From NCBI GenBank assembly GCA_017472325.1, contig JAFUQM010000026.1:33437-97436 (forward strand): a stretch of 64,000 nucleotides of DNA, read 5' to 3'. A program made the translations under genes and the position numbers. Below the pieces are notes generated by a model. That model saw only the letters and a program-made list of their open reading frames with translations. It did not search any database and was not told the origin of the DNA. This stretch comes from Lachnospiraceae bacterium (lineage in GTDB: Bacteria; Bacillota; Clostridia; Lachnospirales; Lachnospiraceae). This document shows, one piece after another, positions 19,149 through 27,805 of this stretch; the stretch's first letter is position 1, and every line of letters begins with the position of its first letter.

Positions 19149-20033
19149 TTACACTTTCTCCTGAATGTTCTTTCCGAACAAACCCGTAGGTTTGACCAAT
19201 AAAACTATAATCAAAACCGCAAATACAATTGCATCTGCTACCTGCGAAGATATGTAGGCTTTGCCTAAAATTTCAATAATTCCTAACAAGATTCCGCCAA
19301 TCATAGCTCCCGGAATGGAACCAATTCCTCCAAATACCGCTGCAACAAACGCCTTAATACCAGGCATCGCACCTGTATAAGGTGTCAAACTTGGATAAGC
19401 TGAACACAAAAGCACACCTGCAACAGCCGCCAAACCAGAACCAATGGCAAAGGTCAATGATATTGTTGCATTCACATTAACACCCATGAGCTGTGCGGCA
19501 CCGCGATCCTCTGAAACTGCTTTCATTGCTCTTCCAGGTTTTGTCTTATTTACAAACAACATCAACCCACACATAATAACAAGACAGGTAATAATCGTCA
19601 CGATAGTTGTTCCTGTAATCGTCAACTCTCCCTGCGCCAAAGATACGGAAGGACATGTAATAATATTAATAAAGGATTTGGTATCTGCGCCAAATATTAA
19701 GAGTGCTGTATTCTGCAAAAGATAACTAACACCAATTGCTGTAATTAATACTGCCAATGACGAAGAAGCATTACGCAACGGCTTATACGCCACCTTTTCA
19801 ATTACAATTCCCAAAACTGTACATGTTCCCATTCCAATCAACACCGCAAGATAAGGATTCATTCCTGCTCCTGTTAATAATGTAAGAACTGTGTATGCTC
19901 CAATCATGATGACATCACCATGTGCAAAATTCAGCATCTTCGCAATTCCGTATACCATGGTATAACCCAATGCGATAATCGCATACACGCTACCTAAACT
20001 TATGCCATTAATTAAATACGATATAAAACTCAT
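19149..20033 (-). CDS. livH: Branched-chain amino acid ABC transporter permease LivH
   Basis: Permease of 294 residues with typical LivH motifs: NGISLGSVYAIIALGYTMVYG at the N-terminus, LNFAHGDVIMIGAY, and VFGGIGSIPGAMIGG near the C-terminus. It starts the livH-livM-livG-livF-kinase operon and has its own promoter (20067-20096), so it is transcribed apart from livJ. Confidence 0.94.
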   Translation of the reverse strand: MSFISYLINGISLGSVYAIIALGYTMVYGIAKMLNFAHGDVIMIGAYTVLTLLTGAGMNPYLAVLIGMGTCTVLGIVIEKVAYKPLRNASSSLAVLITAIGVSYLLQNTALLIFGADTKSFINIITCPSVSLAQGELTITGTTIVTIITCLVIMCGLMLFVNKTKPGRAMKAVSEDRGAAQLMGVNVNATISLTFAIGSGLAAVAGVLLCSAYPSLTPYTGAMPGIKAFVAAVFGGIGSIPGAMIGGILLGIIEILGKAYISSQVADAIVFAVLIIVLLVKPTGLFGKNIQEKV

Positions 20034-20066
20034 ACTCGTCCCCTTCTAAATATAATATATTTGCTT

Positions 20067-20096
20067 ATTATAACACATACTTTTTCATCATAGCAA
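20067..20096 (-). promoter_or_regulatory. Promoter of the livHMGF operon
   Basis: TTGCTA and TATAAT are separated by 18 bases on the minus strand, 34 bases from the livH start. It lies downstream of the 37-bp repeats, so repeats are not in transcripts from this promoter but would be in livJ read-through. Confidence 0.65.
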
Positions 20097-20167
20097 GCTA
20101 TATCCTTCTTAGTTATGCCAAATCTGTAAACACAATACTACTATTCTATAAGAGAACACCTGATTTC

Positions 20168-20278
20168 AAACGGGAGCACACTTTACAAGCCGTCTTATTA
20201 AACCAAACATCGGCACATTTCACGAACTGTCTTATTAGACCAAACGCCGGCACGTTTCACGAGCCGTCTTATTGGACA
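20168..20278 (-). repeat. 37-bp repeat, three tandem copies (locus B)
   Basis: Three contiguous 37-base units (20168-20204, 20205-20241, 20242-20278), no spacers. On the minus strand the array begins right after the T6 tract of the livJ terminator; the best unit comes first and the units decay away from the terminator. The first unit folds as CGGC-T-CGT-GAA-ACG-T-GCCG. The rest of the 305-base livJ-livH gap is covered by this array, the terminator and the livH promoter, with an unassigned stretch at 20097-20167. Confidence 0.9.
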
Positions 20279-20326
20279 AAAAAGAGGATACCCTCCAAAT
20301 CATATGTGATTTAAAGAATATCCTCT
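20277..20326 (-). terminator. Terminator of livJ
   Basis: AGAGGATA (20283-20290) pairs with TATCCTCT (20319-20326); the minus strand then reads TTTTTTGTCC. It begins 13 bases after the livJ stop and separates the abundant binding protein from the permease genes. Confidence 0.9.
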
Positions 20327-20338
20327 AAATAAATTATA

Positions 20339-21493
20339 TTACATTGCTTTATAAGCACCGTCTGTGATAACAACTGCTTTAGGCTCTTTGTTAGGTTCTC
20401 CAGATTCATCCCATGTAATAGTTCCTGTAAGACCTTTCAAATTAATCTGTGTCATAGCACCCTTGAGTGCATCACAAATATCAGAAGCAGACATATCTGC
20501 TGTTACACCTGCTTTTTCAATAGCTGCTTTAATTGCGTATACTGCATCATATGCATCTGCTGCAAACTGCATTGGAACTTCGTTGTTATATTTTTCTGCA
20601 TAAGTTGCAACAAACTTCTGAGTTGCTTCATCTTCTGCATCAGCAGCGAATGGTGTAAGAAGCATAACACCTTCAGCTAAAGAAACATCAAAGTTTTCTA
20701 CACCAAGAATACCATCCAAACCATCGCAACCAAAAATCTTTGGTGAAAAACCTACATCATTTGCCTGCTGTAAAATCAGAGAAGCTTCCTGATAATAGAT
20801 AGGTAAGAATAATAACTCTGCGCCACTGTCTTTTGCTTTCTGTAACTGTACTTTAAAGTCTGTTTTGCTATCAGCTGTAAATGCTTCTGTAGCAACTACT
20901 TCAATTCCCTGGTTCGCTGCTTCAGCTTTAAAGCTTTCACAGATACCTGAAGAATATGGATCAGAGCTATCATAAATAATAGCAACTTTTGTTGCCAACT
21001 GATTCACACCTATGTACTCAGCTGACTTTGTACCCTGTGCTGGGTCAGAGAAGCATAAACGGAATGCATTAGGACCACTAATACAATCAACAGCTGTTCC
21101 TGATGGAGTAATAAGGAACATATTGTCAACAGAAGCCTCTGCCTCTACTGCAATACATGGAGCACTTGTTACAGTTCCAACCATCATCTGCATACCCCAG
21201 TCTTTGAGGTTGTTGTATGCATTCACAGCTTTTTCTGCATCATGCTCATCATCTTCCATCTTAAACTCAATCATAGTGCCGTTAATACCACCTGCTGCAT
21301 TGATTTCTTCCACTGCAATCTGGGCACCCTTATTAACTGCATCACCATATGCTGCTGCGCCACCTGTCAGCGGACCTGCTGCACCAATTTTGAATACAGC
21401 TTCACCTGTAGTAGCTGCTTCATTGCTACCGCATCCTGCCAAGCATCCTACTGCAAGCATTGTTACAAGTACAAAACTAATAATCTTTTTCAC
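20339..21493 (-). CDS. livJ: Branched-chain amino acid-binding lipoprotein LivJ/LivK-like
   Basis: Periplasmic-binding-protein family I receptor (Peripla_BP_6) of the LIV importer, 384 residues. The N-terminus is a lipoprotein signal with lipobox LAGC, the lipidated Cys being residue 21, so it is anchored outside the membrane. AAGPLTGGAAAYGDAVNKGA and VEEINAAGGINGTMIE are typical of the family. It has its own promoter and terminator, giving a monocistronic unit, which fits the need for excess binding protein over permease. Confidence 0.94.
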   Translation of the reverse strand: MKKIISFVLVTMLAVGCLAGCGSNEAATTGEAVFKIGAAGPLTGGAAAYGDAVNKGAQIAVEEINAAGGINGTMIEFKMEDDEHDAEKAVNAYNNLKDWGMQMMVGTVTSAPCIAVEAEASVDNMFLITPSGTAVDCISGPNAFRLCFSDPAQGTKSAEYIGVNQLATKVAIIYDSSDPYSSGICESFKAEAANQGIEVVATEAFTADSKTDFKVQLQKAKDSGAELLFLPIYYQEASLILQQANDVGFSPKIFGCDGLDGILGVENFDVSLAEGVMLLTPFAADAEDEATQKFVATYAEKYNNEVPMQFAADAYDAVYAIKAAIEKAGVTADMSASDICDALKGAMTQINLKGLTGTITWDESGEPNKEPKAVVITDGAYKAM

Positions 21494-21533
21494 AATTATT
21501 TCCCTCCTATAGTGTTTGTTACTTCCGAATTAT

Positions 21534-21560
21534 ATTATACAAAATCACTTTACTTGTCAA
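21534..21560 (-). promoter_or_regulatory. Promoter of livJ
   Basis: A perfect TTGACA on the minus strand and TATAAT 15 bases on; a second overlapping TATAAT gives a 20-base spacer. Neither spacer is the ideal 17, but the sequence is otherwise strong. Confidence 0.6.
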
Positions 21561-21592
21561 TAGCAACCGCAGCTACGATAGCATTTCAAGGT

Positions 21593-22822
21593 TTACTGTC
21601 CCATTAATATTTCTTTTGCACGCTCCAACTGATTATCCGTTCCAGATTCCACATATAAAGCGGCATCAAATTCCACAACTTCATCTGGCTCAATTCCCAC
21701 TTTATGGATATTGTTGCCATTTGGTGTATAATAATTGCTAATTGTTAATTTTAATGCTGTACCATCTGAGATACTAATAACCCGTTGTACAATCCCTTTA
21801 CCATAAGTTGTTGTACCTACCAATGTACCTTTTCCATAATCCTTTATGGCACCAGCCAGTATTTCAGATGCACTTGCACTCGCCCCATCTATCAATACCA
21901 CAAGTGGTATTTTGATTTCTCTTGCACCATCACAGTAATATTCTGTCTTCTCACCGTATTTATCCTCTGTATATACAATCAGACCTTCCGGCAATAGCAT
22001 TCGAGCAATATCTGTAACCACGGTCAGACTTCCACCAGGATTGCCTCGTAAATCCAGAATCAACTCCTGCATGCCTGATTCTTTTGAAACAGCAAGCGCT
22101 TCTGCAAACTGATCCACAGTGACATCATCAAACTCTGTAATCTGAATATATGCCATAGTTTCTGTTAACATCTTATATTCAACAGTTGGTGTTTCCACTT
22201 TTCTGCGTTCTACCGCAATATCCAAATATTCTCCACTACCTTCACGGTAAACAGTAATCACAACTGTCGTACCTTCTTCTCCCTTAATCAGTTTCACAAT
22301 ATCAGCAGTCTCATATTGATATACAGACACACCATCCACGGCATATATGATATCACCTGACATCAAATCACTTTCTTCTGCTGGTGTTCCCGGAATGATA
22401 TCACTGACATAAGCATAATCTGCGGTTTTCTCTTTGCCTATATAAGCACCAATTCCATAATAAACACCTTCCGTCTGTTCCATCAAAGACGTTAAATCTG
22501 CAATCGACAAATATTCAGAATAAGGGTCTCCAAGCGAAGCTAGCATGCCCTCATAGGCACCATCTTCCAAAGTTTCTTCATCCACTTCATCCAAATAATA
22601 TGTCTCTATTGTTTCCTGAATCAACTGCATCTTTTCCAAAGTATTGTCATCCAGAAATTGCTCTGTCACACTAGCAGAAACAGCTTCTTTCGTGCCTTCC
22701 TTTACCTTATCATGCTGTATCCACGTATATATTTTTGTCGCCGTAAAGGCACCACATACCAGAAAAGCTGCAATCAGTAAACCACTGACAACACCGCTCC
22801 AGTAACTTTTTTTATCTGGCAT
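21593..22822 (-). CDS. S41 carboxy-terminal processing protease (Ctp)
   Basis: Membrane-anchored serine protease of 409 residues. One N-terminal transmembrane helix (about 10-30) is followed by a helical region, a PDZ domain (about 95-180, with YYGIGAYIGKE and SGDIIYAVDGVSV), and the S41 core. The catalytic Ser lies in IDGASASASEILAG and the Lys in TTYGKGIVQ. It follows the M23 peptidase by 40 bases and ends the ftsE-ftsX-M23-ctp group, an arrangement known in Firmicutes, which suggests it processes envelope or septal proteins. I see no clear terminator after it. Confidence 0.92.
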   Translation of the reverse strand: MPDKKSYWSGVVSGLLIAAFLVCGAFTATKIYTWIQHDKVKEGTKEAVSASVTEQFLDDNTLEKMQLIQETIETYYLDEVDEETLEDGAYEGMLASLGDPYSEYLSIADLTSLMEQTEGVYYGIGAYIGKEKTADYAYVSDIIPGTPAEESDLMSGDIIYAVDGVSVYQYETADIVKLIKGEEGTTVVITVYREGSGEYLDIAVERRKVETPTVEYKMLTETMAYIQITEFDDVTVDQFAEALAVSKESGMQELILDLRGNPGGSLTVVTDIARMLLPEGLIVYTEDKYGEKTEYYCDGAREIKIPLVVLIDGASASASEILAGAIKDYGKGTLVGTTTYGKGIVQRVISISDGTALKLTISNYYTPNGNNIHKVGIEPDEVVEFDAALYVESGTDNQLERAKEILMGQ

Positions 22823-22862
22823 TTTTACTCATCCCTAACTCTGCTTAATATCATTATACTTT

Positions 22863-24080
22863 TTATGAAGATAAATAATTCCACGGATTCACATAGCTTC
22901 CGTTCAAGCGCACACTAAAGTGCAGATGATTGCCCGTCGAACGACCTGTAGTTCCTACTGCTGCAATTTTCTGCCCCTTTGTCACCACCTGTCCCTTGGA
23001 CACGTACAATGCGGAAGCGTGCATATAAATGGTATACAGTCCTCCACCATGATCTATCATTACATAGTTACCCATAGAGCCATTATAAGTTGCCGCAACA
23101 ACCTCACCGTCATATGCTGCCAAAATTGGAGAACCACCTGGTGCTGCCATATCAATTCCGTTATGAAACTGCGGTACTTTCAGAATTGGATGAATACGAT
23201 TTCCATAATCATCTGAAATTCTCGTATAAGCAGGTGCTGGCCACTTAAACTGGCCACCATCATAAATAATAGCTGACTTGTTTGCTGCCGCAAGCCGCTT
23301 TTTCTCCTCAGCAACCTGTCGTTCCAGTTCTGCAATCTCTGCATTTTGCGCAGCAATCTCTGCTTCATATTCTTTAATTGCTGCTTCCTTATTGTCAATA
23401 TCGTTTTCGTAAGCTCTAATTTCTTTCTCTTTGGTTGCAATCAGCGTCTGTACTGATGATTGTTCATTCTCCAGCGCTGTCTGTGCCTCTGCCAGAGTTG
23501 CCTTCTGTTCCTCCAGCAACGCCTTACATTCTTCTACTGCTTGGCGGGTCTGCTGAAATTTCTGAAGCTGCTCCCTATCATATTGTGAAAGCTGCTCTAC
23601 ATAATCTGCCTTATTCAAAATCTCTCCAAAGCTGTCCGCAGACAAAATCATCTCCAGATAGAAGCTCTCTCCACGCTCATACATAAACTTAATACGCATC
23701 TTCATTGCTTCATACTGCGCTTCTTCTGTCGCAACCGCTTCCTTTAACTGCATTGTTGTTGTCTCAATTTCTTCTTCCTTTGTATCAATCAAACCCTGCA
23801 GCTCTTCAATTTTCTCTTGAATTGTGTTCAGCTTGCCATCCAGCTCTACTACATAAGTTGCCAGATTTTCTTTTGATGCTTCCAGTTCTTTCACTAGCTT
23901 CTGAACATCACTAAGTCCCTGTTGTAATATTTTTTTCTCATCCTGTGCTTTTTGAATGTCTGCTTCCTTCTGCTTGATAGAATCATTGGTCAAGGCAGAC
24001 GCATGTGTTATTCCACATACGGACATCGCAAACGCAAATATAAGAACAACGGATACTATTTTCTTCCAGTTCTGCTTCAT
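22863..24080 (-). CDS. Secreted coiled-coil M23 peptidoglycan hydrolase (EnvC/PcsB-like)
   Basis: Exported protein of 405 residues. A signal peptide (about 1-28, ending ITHASA) precedes about 220 residues of coiled coil, a short linker, and a C-terminal M23 (LytM) domain. The zinc ligands and catalytic residues are present: FHNGIDMA, MHAS and HLHF. Coiled coil plus hydrolase, placed right after ftsX, is the arrangement of hydrolases activated by the FtsEX ABC complex (EnvC, PcsB, CwlO class). Unlike EnvC, the metal-binding residues are kept, so it is probably an active endopeptidase. Confidence 0.9.
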   Translation of the reverse strand: MKQNWKKIVSVVLIFAFAMSVCGITHASALTNDSIKQKEADIQKAQDEKKILQQGLSDVQKLVKELEASKENLATYVVELDGKLNTIQEKIEELQGLIDTKEEEIETTTMQLKEAVATEEAQYEAMKMRIKFMYERGESFYLEMILSADSFGEILNKADYVEQLSQYDREQLQKFQQTRQAVEECKALLEEQKATLAEAQTALENEQSSVQTLIATKEKEIRAYENDIDNKEAAIKEYEAEIAAQNAEIAELERQVAEEKKRLAAANKSAIIYDGGQFKWPAPAYTRISDDYGNRIHPILKVPQFHNGIDMAAPGGSPILAAYDGEVVAATYNGSMGNYVMIDHGGGLYTIYMHASALYVSKGQVVTKGQKIAAVGTTGRSTGNHLHFSVRLNGSYVNPWNYLSS

Positions 24081-24084
24081 TCTA

Positions 24085-24990
24085 TCATACCCTTAAATGC
24101 TTTCTTACTGTTACAAAGCTACCAAAAAATCCAATACCAATCCCGATTCCCAAAGCAACTGGTGTCAATACAGAAAAGATTTCTCCAACCGGAAGAAAAT
24201 TTAACAATCCTGTTAAAATAGAGAAACGCTCTCCCATATAAATGACAACTTTTTCATAAATGATATATATAATTCCAAGTGGTAACAAAGACCCGATAAT
24301 CCCAATCATAATTCCTTCAATCACAAATGGGGAACGTACAAAAAAGTCCGTTGCACCAATATATTTCATAATATTAATCTCTTCTTTACGTACAGAAATA
24401 CCGATTGTAACAGTATTGCTAATTAAGAAAACCGATACAGCTAACAAAATGCCAATAATACCAATAGACACATAAGCAATCATAGAATTTACGCCTGTTA
24501 ACATATTGGCTGTCATTTCAGATTTGTTAACCGTTCTAATACCTTCCAATGATTCCAGATACGTAACGAGCGCATTCTGCATAGAAACATCATTTAGATA
24601 GATTTCATAGCTTTCCGAATTCGCCAGCGGATTTTCCGTATAGCCTTCTGCATATTCTGGATAATCACCAAAATAATCTGCTTTAAATCCTTCCCAAGCC
24701 TCTTCTGCGGAGATAAAATTATATTCTCTTACCTCTACACGCTTGCCAATCAGTTCTCCAATCTCCTGCTTTCTGGCATCATCTAACCCTTCATCAAAAA
24801 ATACCGTGACAGATACTCCTTCTTCAGCCGTCTTTACAATATGCTGAAAATTCGCCAATACAGCATAAAAAAGCCCAAACAAAAACAGACATGCCGCAAT
24901 TGTCGCAATAGAAGCAAGCGAAAACCATTTGTTTCTAATGATATTTTTAAATCCCTGTTTCATCGTATATCCCAATGTACTAATCCTCAT
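24085..24990 (-). CDS. ftsX: Cell-division ABC permease FtsX
   Basis: Four-helix membrane protein of the FtsEX complex that transmits ATP hydrolysis to peptidoglycan hydrolases outside. There is one helix at about 20-42, a large extracellular loop (about 45-165), then three helices. I start it at the ATG at 24990, which overlaps the ftsE stop in the coupled form ATGAGGATTAG with GGTGG eight bases upstream; an ATG at 25002 is less likely. The M23 gene follows after 4 bases. Confidence 0.93.
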   Translation of the reverse strand: MRISTLGYTMKQGFKNIIRNKWFSLASIATIAACLFLFGLFYAVLANFQHIVKTAEEGVSVTVFFDEGLDDARKQEIGELIGKRVEVREYNFISAEEAWEGFKADYFGDYPEYAEGYTENPLANSESYEIYLNDVSMQNALVTYLESLEGIRTVNKSEMTANMLTGVNSMIAYVSIGIIGILLAVSVFLISNTVTIGISVRKEEINIMKYIGATDFFVRSPFVIEGIMIGIIGSLLPLGIIYIIYEKVVIYMGERFSILTGLLNFLPVGEIFSVLTPVALGIGIGIGFFGSFVTVRKHLRV

Positions 24991-25717
24991 CGATATAACC
25001 ACCTTTTTCTTCGTCGCTTACAATAATACCTTTCTTCATTGTAATAACTCTCTTCTGCATGGCATTTACAATTTCTCTGTTATGTGTCACCACTAACACA
25101 GTAGTACCATTTTTGTTAATCTCCTCTAACAGTTTCATGATTTCCCATGAATTCTTTGGATCCAGATTACCCGTTGGTTCATCTGCCAACAGTATTGGTG
25201 GATTATTCACAAGCGCTCTGGCAAGTGCAACTCTTTGCTGCTCCCCACCCGAAAGCTGTTTTGGCTTTGCTTTATACTTACCAGCAAGTCCTACTACAGA
25301 AAGCATACTCGGTACATTTCTTCTGATTTCTTTTGTTGGCACCTGGATAATACGTTGTGCAAACGCTACATTATCATATACATTTCTATCCTTTAAAAGA
25401 CGGAAATCCTGAAAAACAACTCCCATATTCCGGCGAAACATCGGAATATGTCTTCGTTTCAGATGAACAACATCGCAGCCATTCACATAAATTTCTCCTT
25501 CTGTCGGAAGCAATTCCCTTAACAGAAGTTTAATCAGAGTCGACTTTCCGGATCCGCTATCCCCTACGATAAATACAAATTCTCCCCTGTTCACTTTCAA
25601 ACTTACTCCGTTTAAAGCCGGTGCGCCTGTAGAATAAGATTTACTTACATCCTTTAGTACAATCACTTCTTTTGGTTCTGTTGTACCTTTCTTTATTCTC
25701 TTTGCTTCTTTTGCCAT
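24980..25717 (-). CDS. ftsE: Cell-division ABC ATPase FtsE
   Basis: ATPase partner of FtsX, 245 residues. Walker A is GDSGSGKSTLIK, signature LSGGEQQRVALARAL, Walker B PILLADEPTGNLDP, and H-loop VVTHN. The N-terminus carries about 18 extra residues rich in Lys (MAKEAKRIKKGT) before the usual start. It overlaps ftsX by 11 bases and follows the PucR-type regulator by 27 bases. Confidence 0.94.
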   Translation of the reverse strand: MAKEAKRIKKGTTEPKEVIVLKDVSKSYSTGAPALNGVSLKVNRGEFVFIVGDSGSGKSTLIKLLLRELLPTEGEIYVNGCDVVHLKRRHIPMFRRNMGVVFQDFRLLKDRNVYDNVAFAQRIIQVPTKEIRRNVPSMLSVVGLAGKYKAKPKQLSGGEQQRVALARALVNNPPILLADEPTGNLDPKNSWEIMKLLEEINKNGTTVLVVTHNREIVNAMQKRVITMKKGIIVSDEEKGGYIDED

Positions 25718-25744
25718 TTATCTTCACCTATTCCTAAATATTTC

Positions 25745-26833
25745 CTAATACTCAAAGCTTTCCATGTATTTCATATAGCGCACAACCATCAAAGCAATTT
25801 TAAACGTTATCGCATCTTCAAATACTCTCAAATCCAGTCCTGTACTCTTCTGCAGCTTATCAAGACGATACACAAGCGTATTTCTATGAATAAACAGCTG
25901 TCTTGAAGTCTCTGAAACATTCAAGCTGTTTTCAAAGAACTTATTAATTGTCACAATTGTTTCTTCATCAAAATCATCCGGACTCTTACCCGCAAAAATC
26001 TCTTTGATAAACATCTTGCACAGCGGAATTGGTAACTGGTAAATCAATCGCCCAATACCTAGTTCGCTATAGGCAATAATATCTCTTTCCTCAAAGAAAA
26101 TGCGACCTACATCCAACGCCATTTTCGCCTCTTTATAAGAGCGACTGACATCTTTTAATTCTTTGACAATCGTACCATAAGCAATATGTACATGTTTGAT
26201 TCCTTCTTTTTCCAAATAATGACAGATTGTTCTTGCTGCTTTATCTATCTCCGCATTACCATCACCATCTGCGAGTTCTTTGATTACAATTACATTGCTC
26301 TCATCTACTGCAGTAACAAATTCTTTACTGCTACTTCCATAGCTGTGACGGATCATTTCCAAGACATTATTGTCTTTTCCATTTTCTACTTTTACAATCA
26401 TACATACCCTTTTGACATCTGTCTGAATATGCAGTTTTTTGGCACGACTGTAAATATCAATGAGCAGCAAATTATCAAGAAGCAGATTCTTGATAAAGTT
26501 ATCTTTGTCAAAGCGTTCCTTGTAAGCAACAAGAAGATTCTGAATCTGAAATGCTGCCATCTTGCCAATCATATATAAATCTTCTCCTGCACCATTCACA
26601 ATCAAGATGTATTCTAACTGTTGTTCATCATATATTTTTAAATACTGATTACCCTGTATCTCCTGGCTATCTGCTGGTGAATCCGCAAACTCTGTAATCA
26701 GCCTTATGTCATTGCCTATATCATTGGATGTTGTTGCTGCAATCTTACCATCTATGTCTGCAATACATAAATCTACTCTGGCAATCGTCTTAATCCCTTC
26801 TATCGTATTCTGCATGATTTGATTTGATATCAT
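25745..26833 (-). CDS. PucR/CdaR-family transcriptional regulator
   Basis: A 362-residue regulator. The N-terminal part (ISNQIMQNTIEGIKTIARVDLCIADIDGKIAATT) resembles the sugar-diacid-recognition domain of CdaR. The C-terminal helix-turn-helix has the PucR-family form NVSETSRQLFIHRNTLVYRLDKLQKSTG. The chosen ATG at 26833 has AAAGGAGAGG upstream; a longer frame from 26881 lacks a site. It lies 27 bases before ftsE, an odd partner, because this family usually controls catabolic genes. The ligand is unknown. Confidence 0.85.
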   Translation of the reverse strand: MISNQIMQNTIEGIKTIARVDLCIADIDGKIAATTSNDIGNDIRLITEFADSPADSQEIQGNQYLKIYDEQQLEYILIVNGAGEDLYMIGKMAAFQIQNLLVAYKERFDKDNFIKNLLLDNLLLIDIYSRAKKLHIQTDVKRVCMIVKVENGKDNNVLEMIRHSYGSSSKEFVTAVDESNVIVIKELADGDGNAEIDKAARTICHYLEKEGIKHVHIAYGTIVKELKDVSRSYKEAKMALDVGRIFFEERDIIAYSELGIGRLIYQLPIPLCKMFIKEIFAGKSPDDFDEETIVTINKFFENSLNVSETSRQLFIHRNTLVYRLDKLQKSTGLDLRVFEDAITFKIALMVVRYMKYMESFEY

Positions 26834-27078
26834 ATAACCTCTCCTTTTACTGGCATCCCCAATATTATACAATTTATACATATTGTCCTACGTGAAAGTC
26901 CCAAATTTTCACATACCTGTGTTACATTTTAATACATTTCTACAAAAAAATCCATACTTAAAACGACTTATTTTATGCAATTTAGCTGTTTTTACCAGTT
27001 TTTTTCATTTTTTCTTACTATGCAACCTACACAATACTTTTTAAAGCACCGCAATCCCATGCCTACTTTTTGTAATCA

Positions 27079-27126
27079 AAAAGAAGCTGCGCACTTTTTG
27101 AATTTATCGCACAACAGCTTCTTTTA
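27079..27126 (-). terminator. Terminator of the thioesterase-to-WecG-like operon
   Basis: AAAAGAAGCTG (27079-27089) pairs with CAGCTTCTTTT (27115-27125), then TTTTTGATT on the minus strand. The upstream arm overlaps the stop codon of the WecG/TagA-like gene. Confidence 0.88.
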
Positions 27127-27795
27127 TTCTTCTTTGTTACGGTAATCCGCTACTTTTTTACGAAATACTTTTTTATAAATATAGCGCATCACACGTTTCC
27201 ACGCATTCTGCCGTCTGGTTCGCGCAACATTTCCTTCCAAAAGAGCCAGCCAAACCGCCGCATTGATTTTTTTCTTATTTTCATACATCAGACATTCCTG
27301 ACGCGGGGAAGGAAGTCGTGACAAAATAATATCCGGCACCAAATCATTGATTTCATTAATCAGATTATCAATATTCATTTCTGGTGCAACAACTTCTTTT
27401 CCTACAATCTGAAGATTTCCTTGCAAACCAATCAATTCATCCTGCAACAATTGCAATCCTTCCGGGGTTTCTGCCAAAAGAAATAGTTTGCGTTTTTCTC
27501 TTGCCGTCTTTTTTAGAAACTCGGTCAAAAAAGCGTCTTCTTCCACTTCTTTGACCCTATTCTTACTCAGCCCGCCATCCGTATTCAGAATGTCCGTTTC
27601 CGCACAAACCGTCATATCCATAGACTCTATCCATTCTTTTTGTGCGGCATTTCCATCTGCCGTCACCAGAATCTGAGATGAAATATAGGCAATTGTATTT
27701 AGCGCTCTGTTCTTCATATACCCGTCCACGAGTTTTAAAGATTCACGCAATGCATAATCTTTCAATTGAATCCCCAGTACATTTATCTCTTTCAT
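27124..27795 (-). CDS. WecG/TagA/CpsF-like glycosyltransferase family protein, divergent
   Basis: A 223-residue protein that resembles the WecG/TagA/CpsF family, which adds N-acetylmannosamine-type sugars to lipid-linked wall polymers. Visible parts are NVLGIQLKDYALRESLKLVDGYM, the central ETDILNTDGG, and a C-terminal NAAVWLALLEGNVARTRRQNAWKR that matches the family's end region only loosely. The usual GIVWAARLLG-type stretch is absent, so activity is uncertain. The start at the ATG at 27795 overlaps the CPBP protease stop. It has no other wall-polymer genes nearby. Confidence 0.6.
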   Translation of the reverse strand: MKEINVLGIQLKDYALRESLKLVDGYMKNRALNTIAYISSQILVTADGNAAQKEWIESMDMTVCAETDILNTDGGLSKNRVKEVEEDAFLTEFLKKTAREKRKLFLLAETPEGLQLLQDELIGLQGNLQIVGKEVVAPEMNIDNLINEINDLVPDIILSRLPSPRQECLMYENKKKINAAVWLALLEGNVARTRRQNAWKRVMRYIYKKVFRKKVADYRNKEE

Positions 27796-27805
27796 GTAAT
27801 CACCA

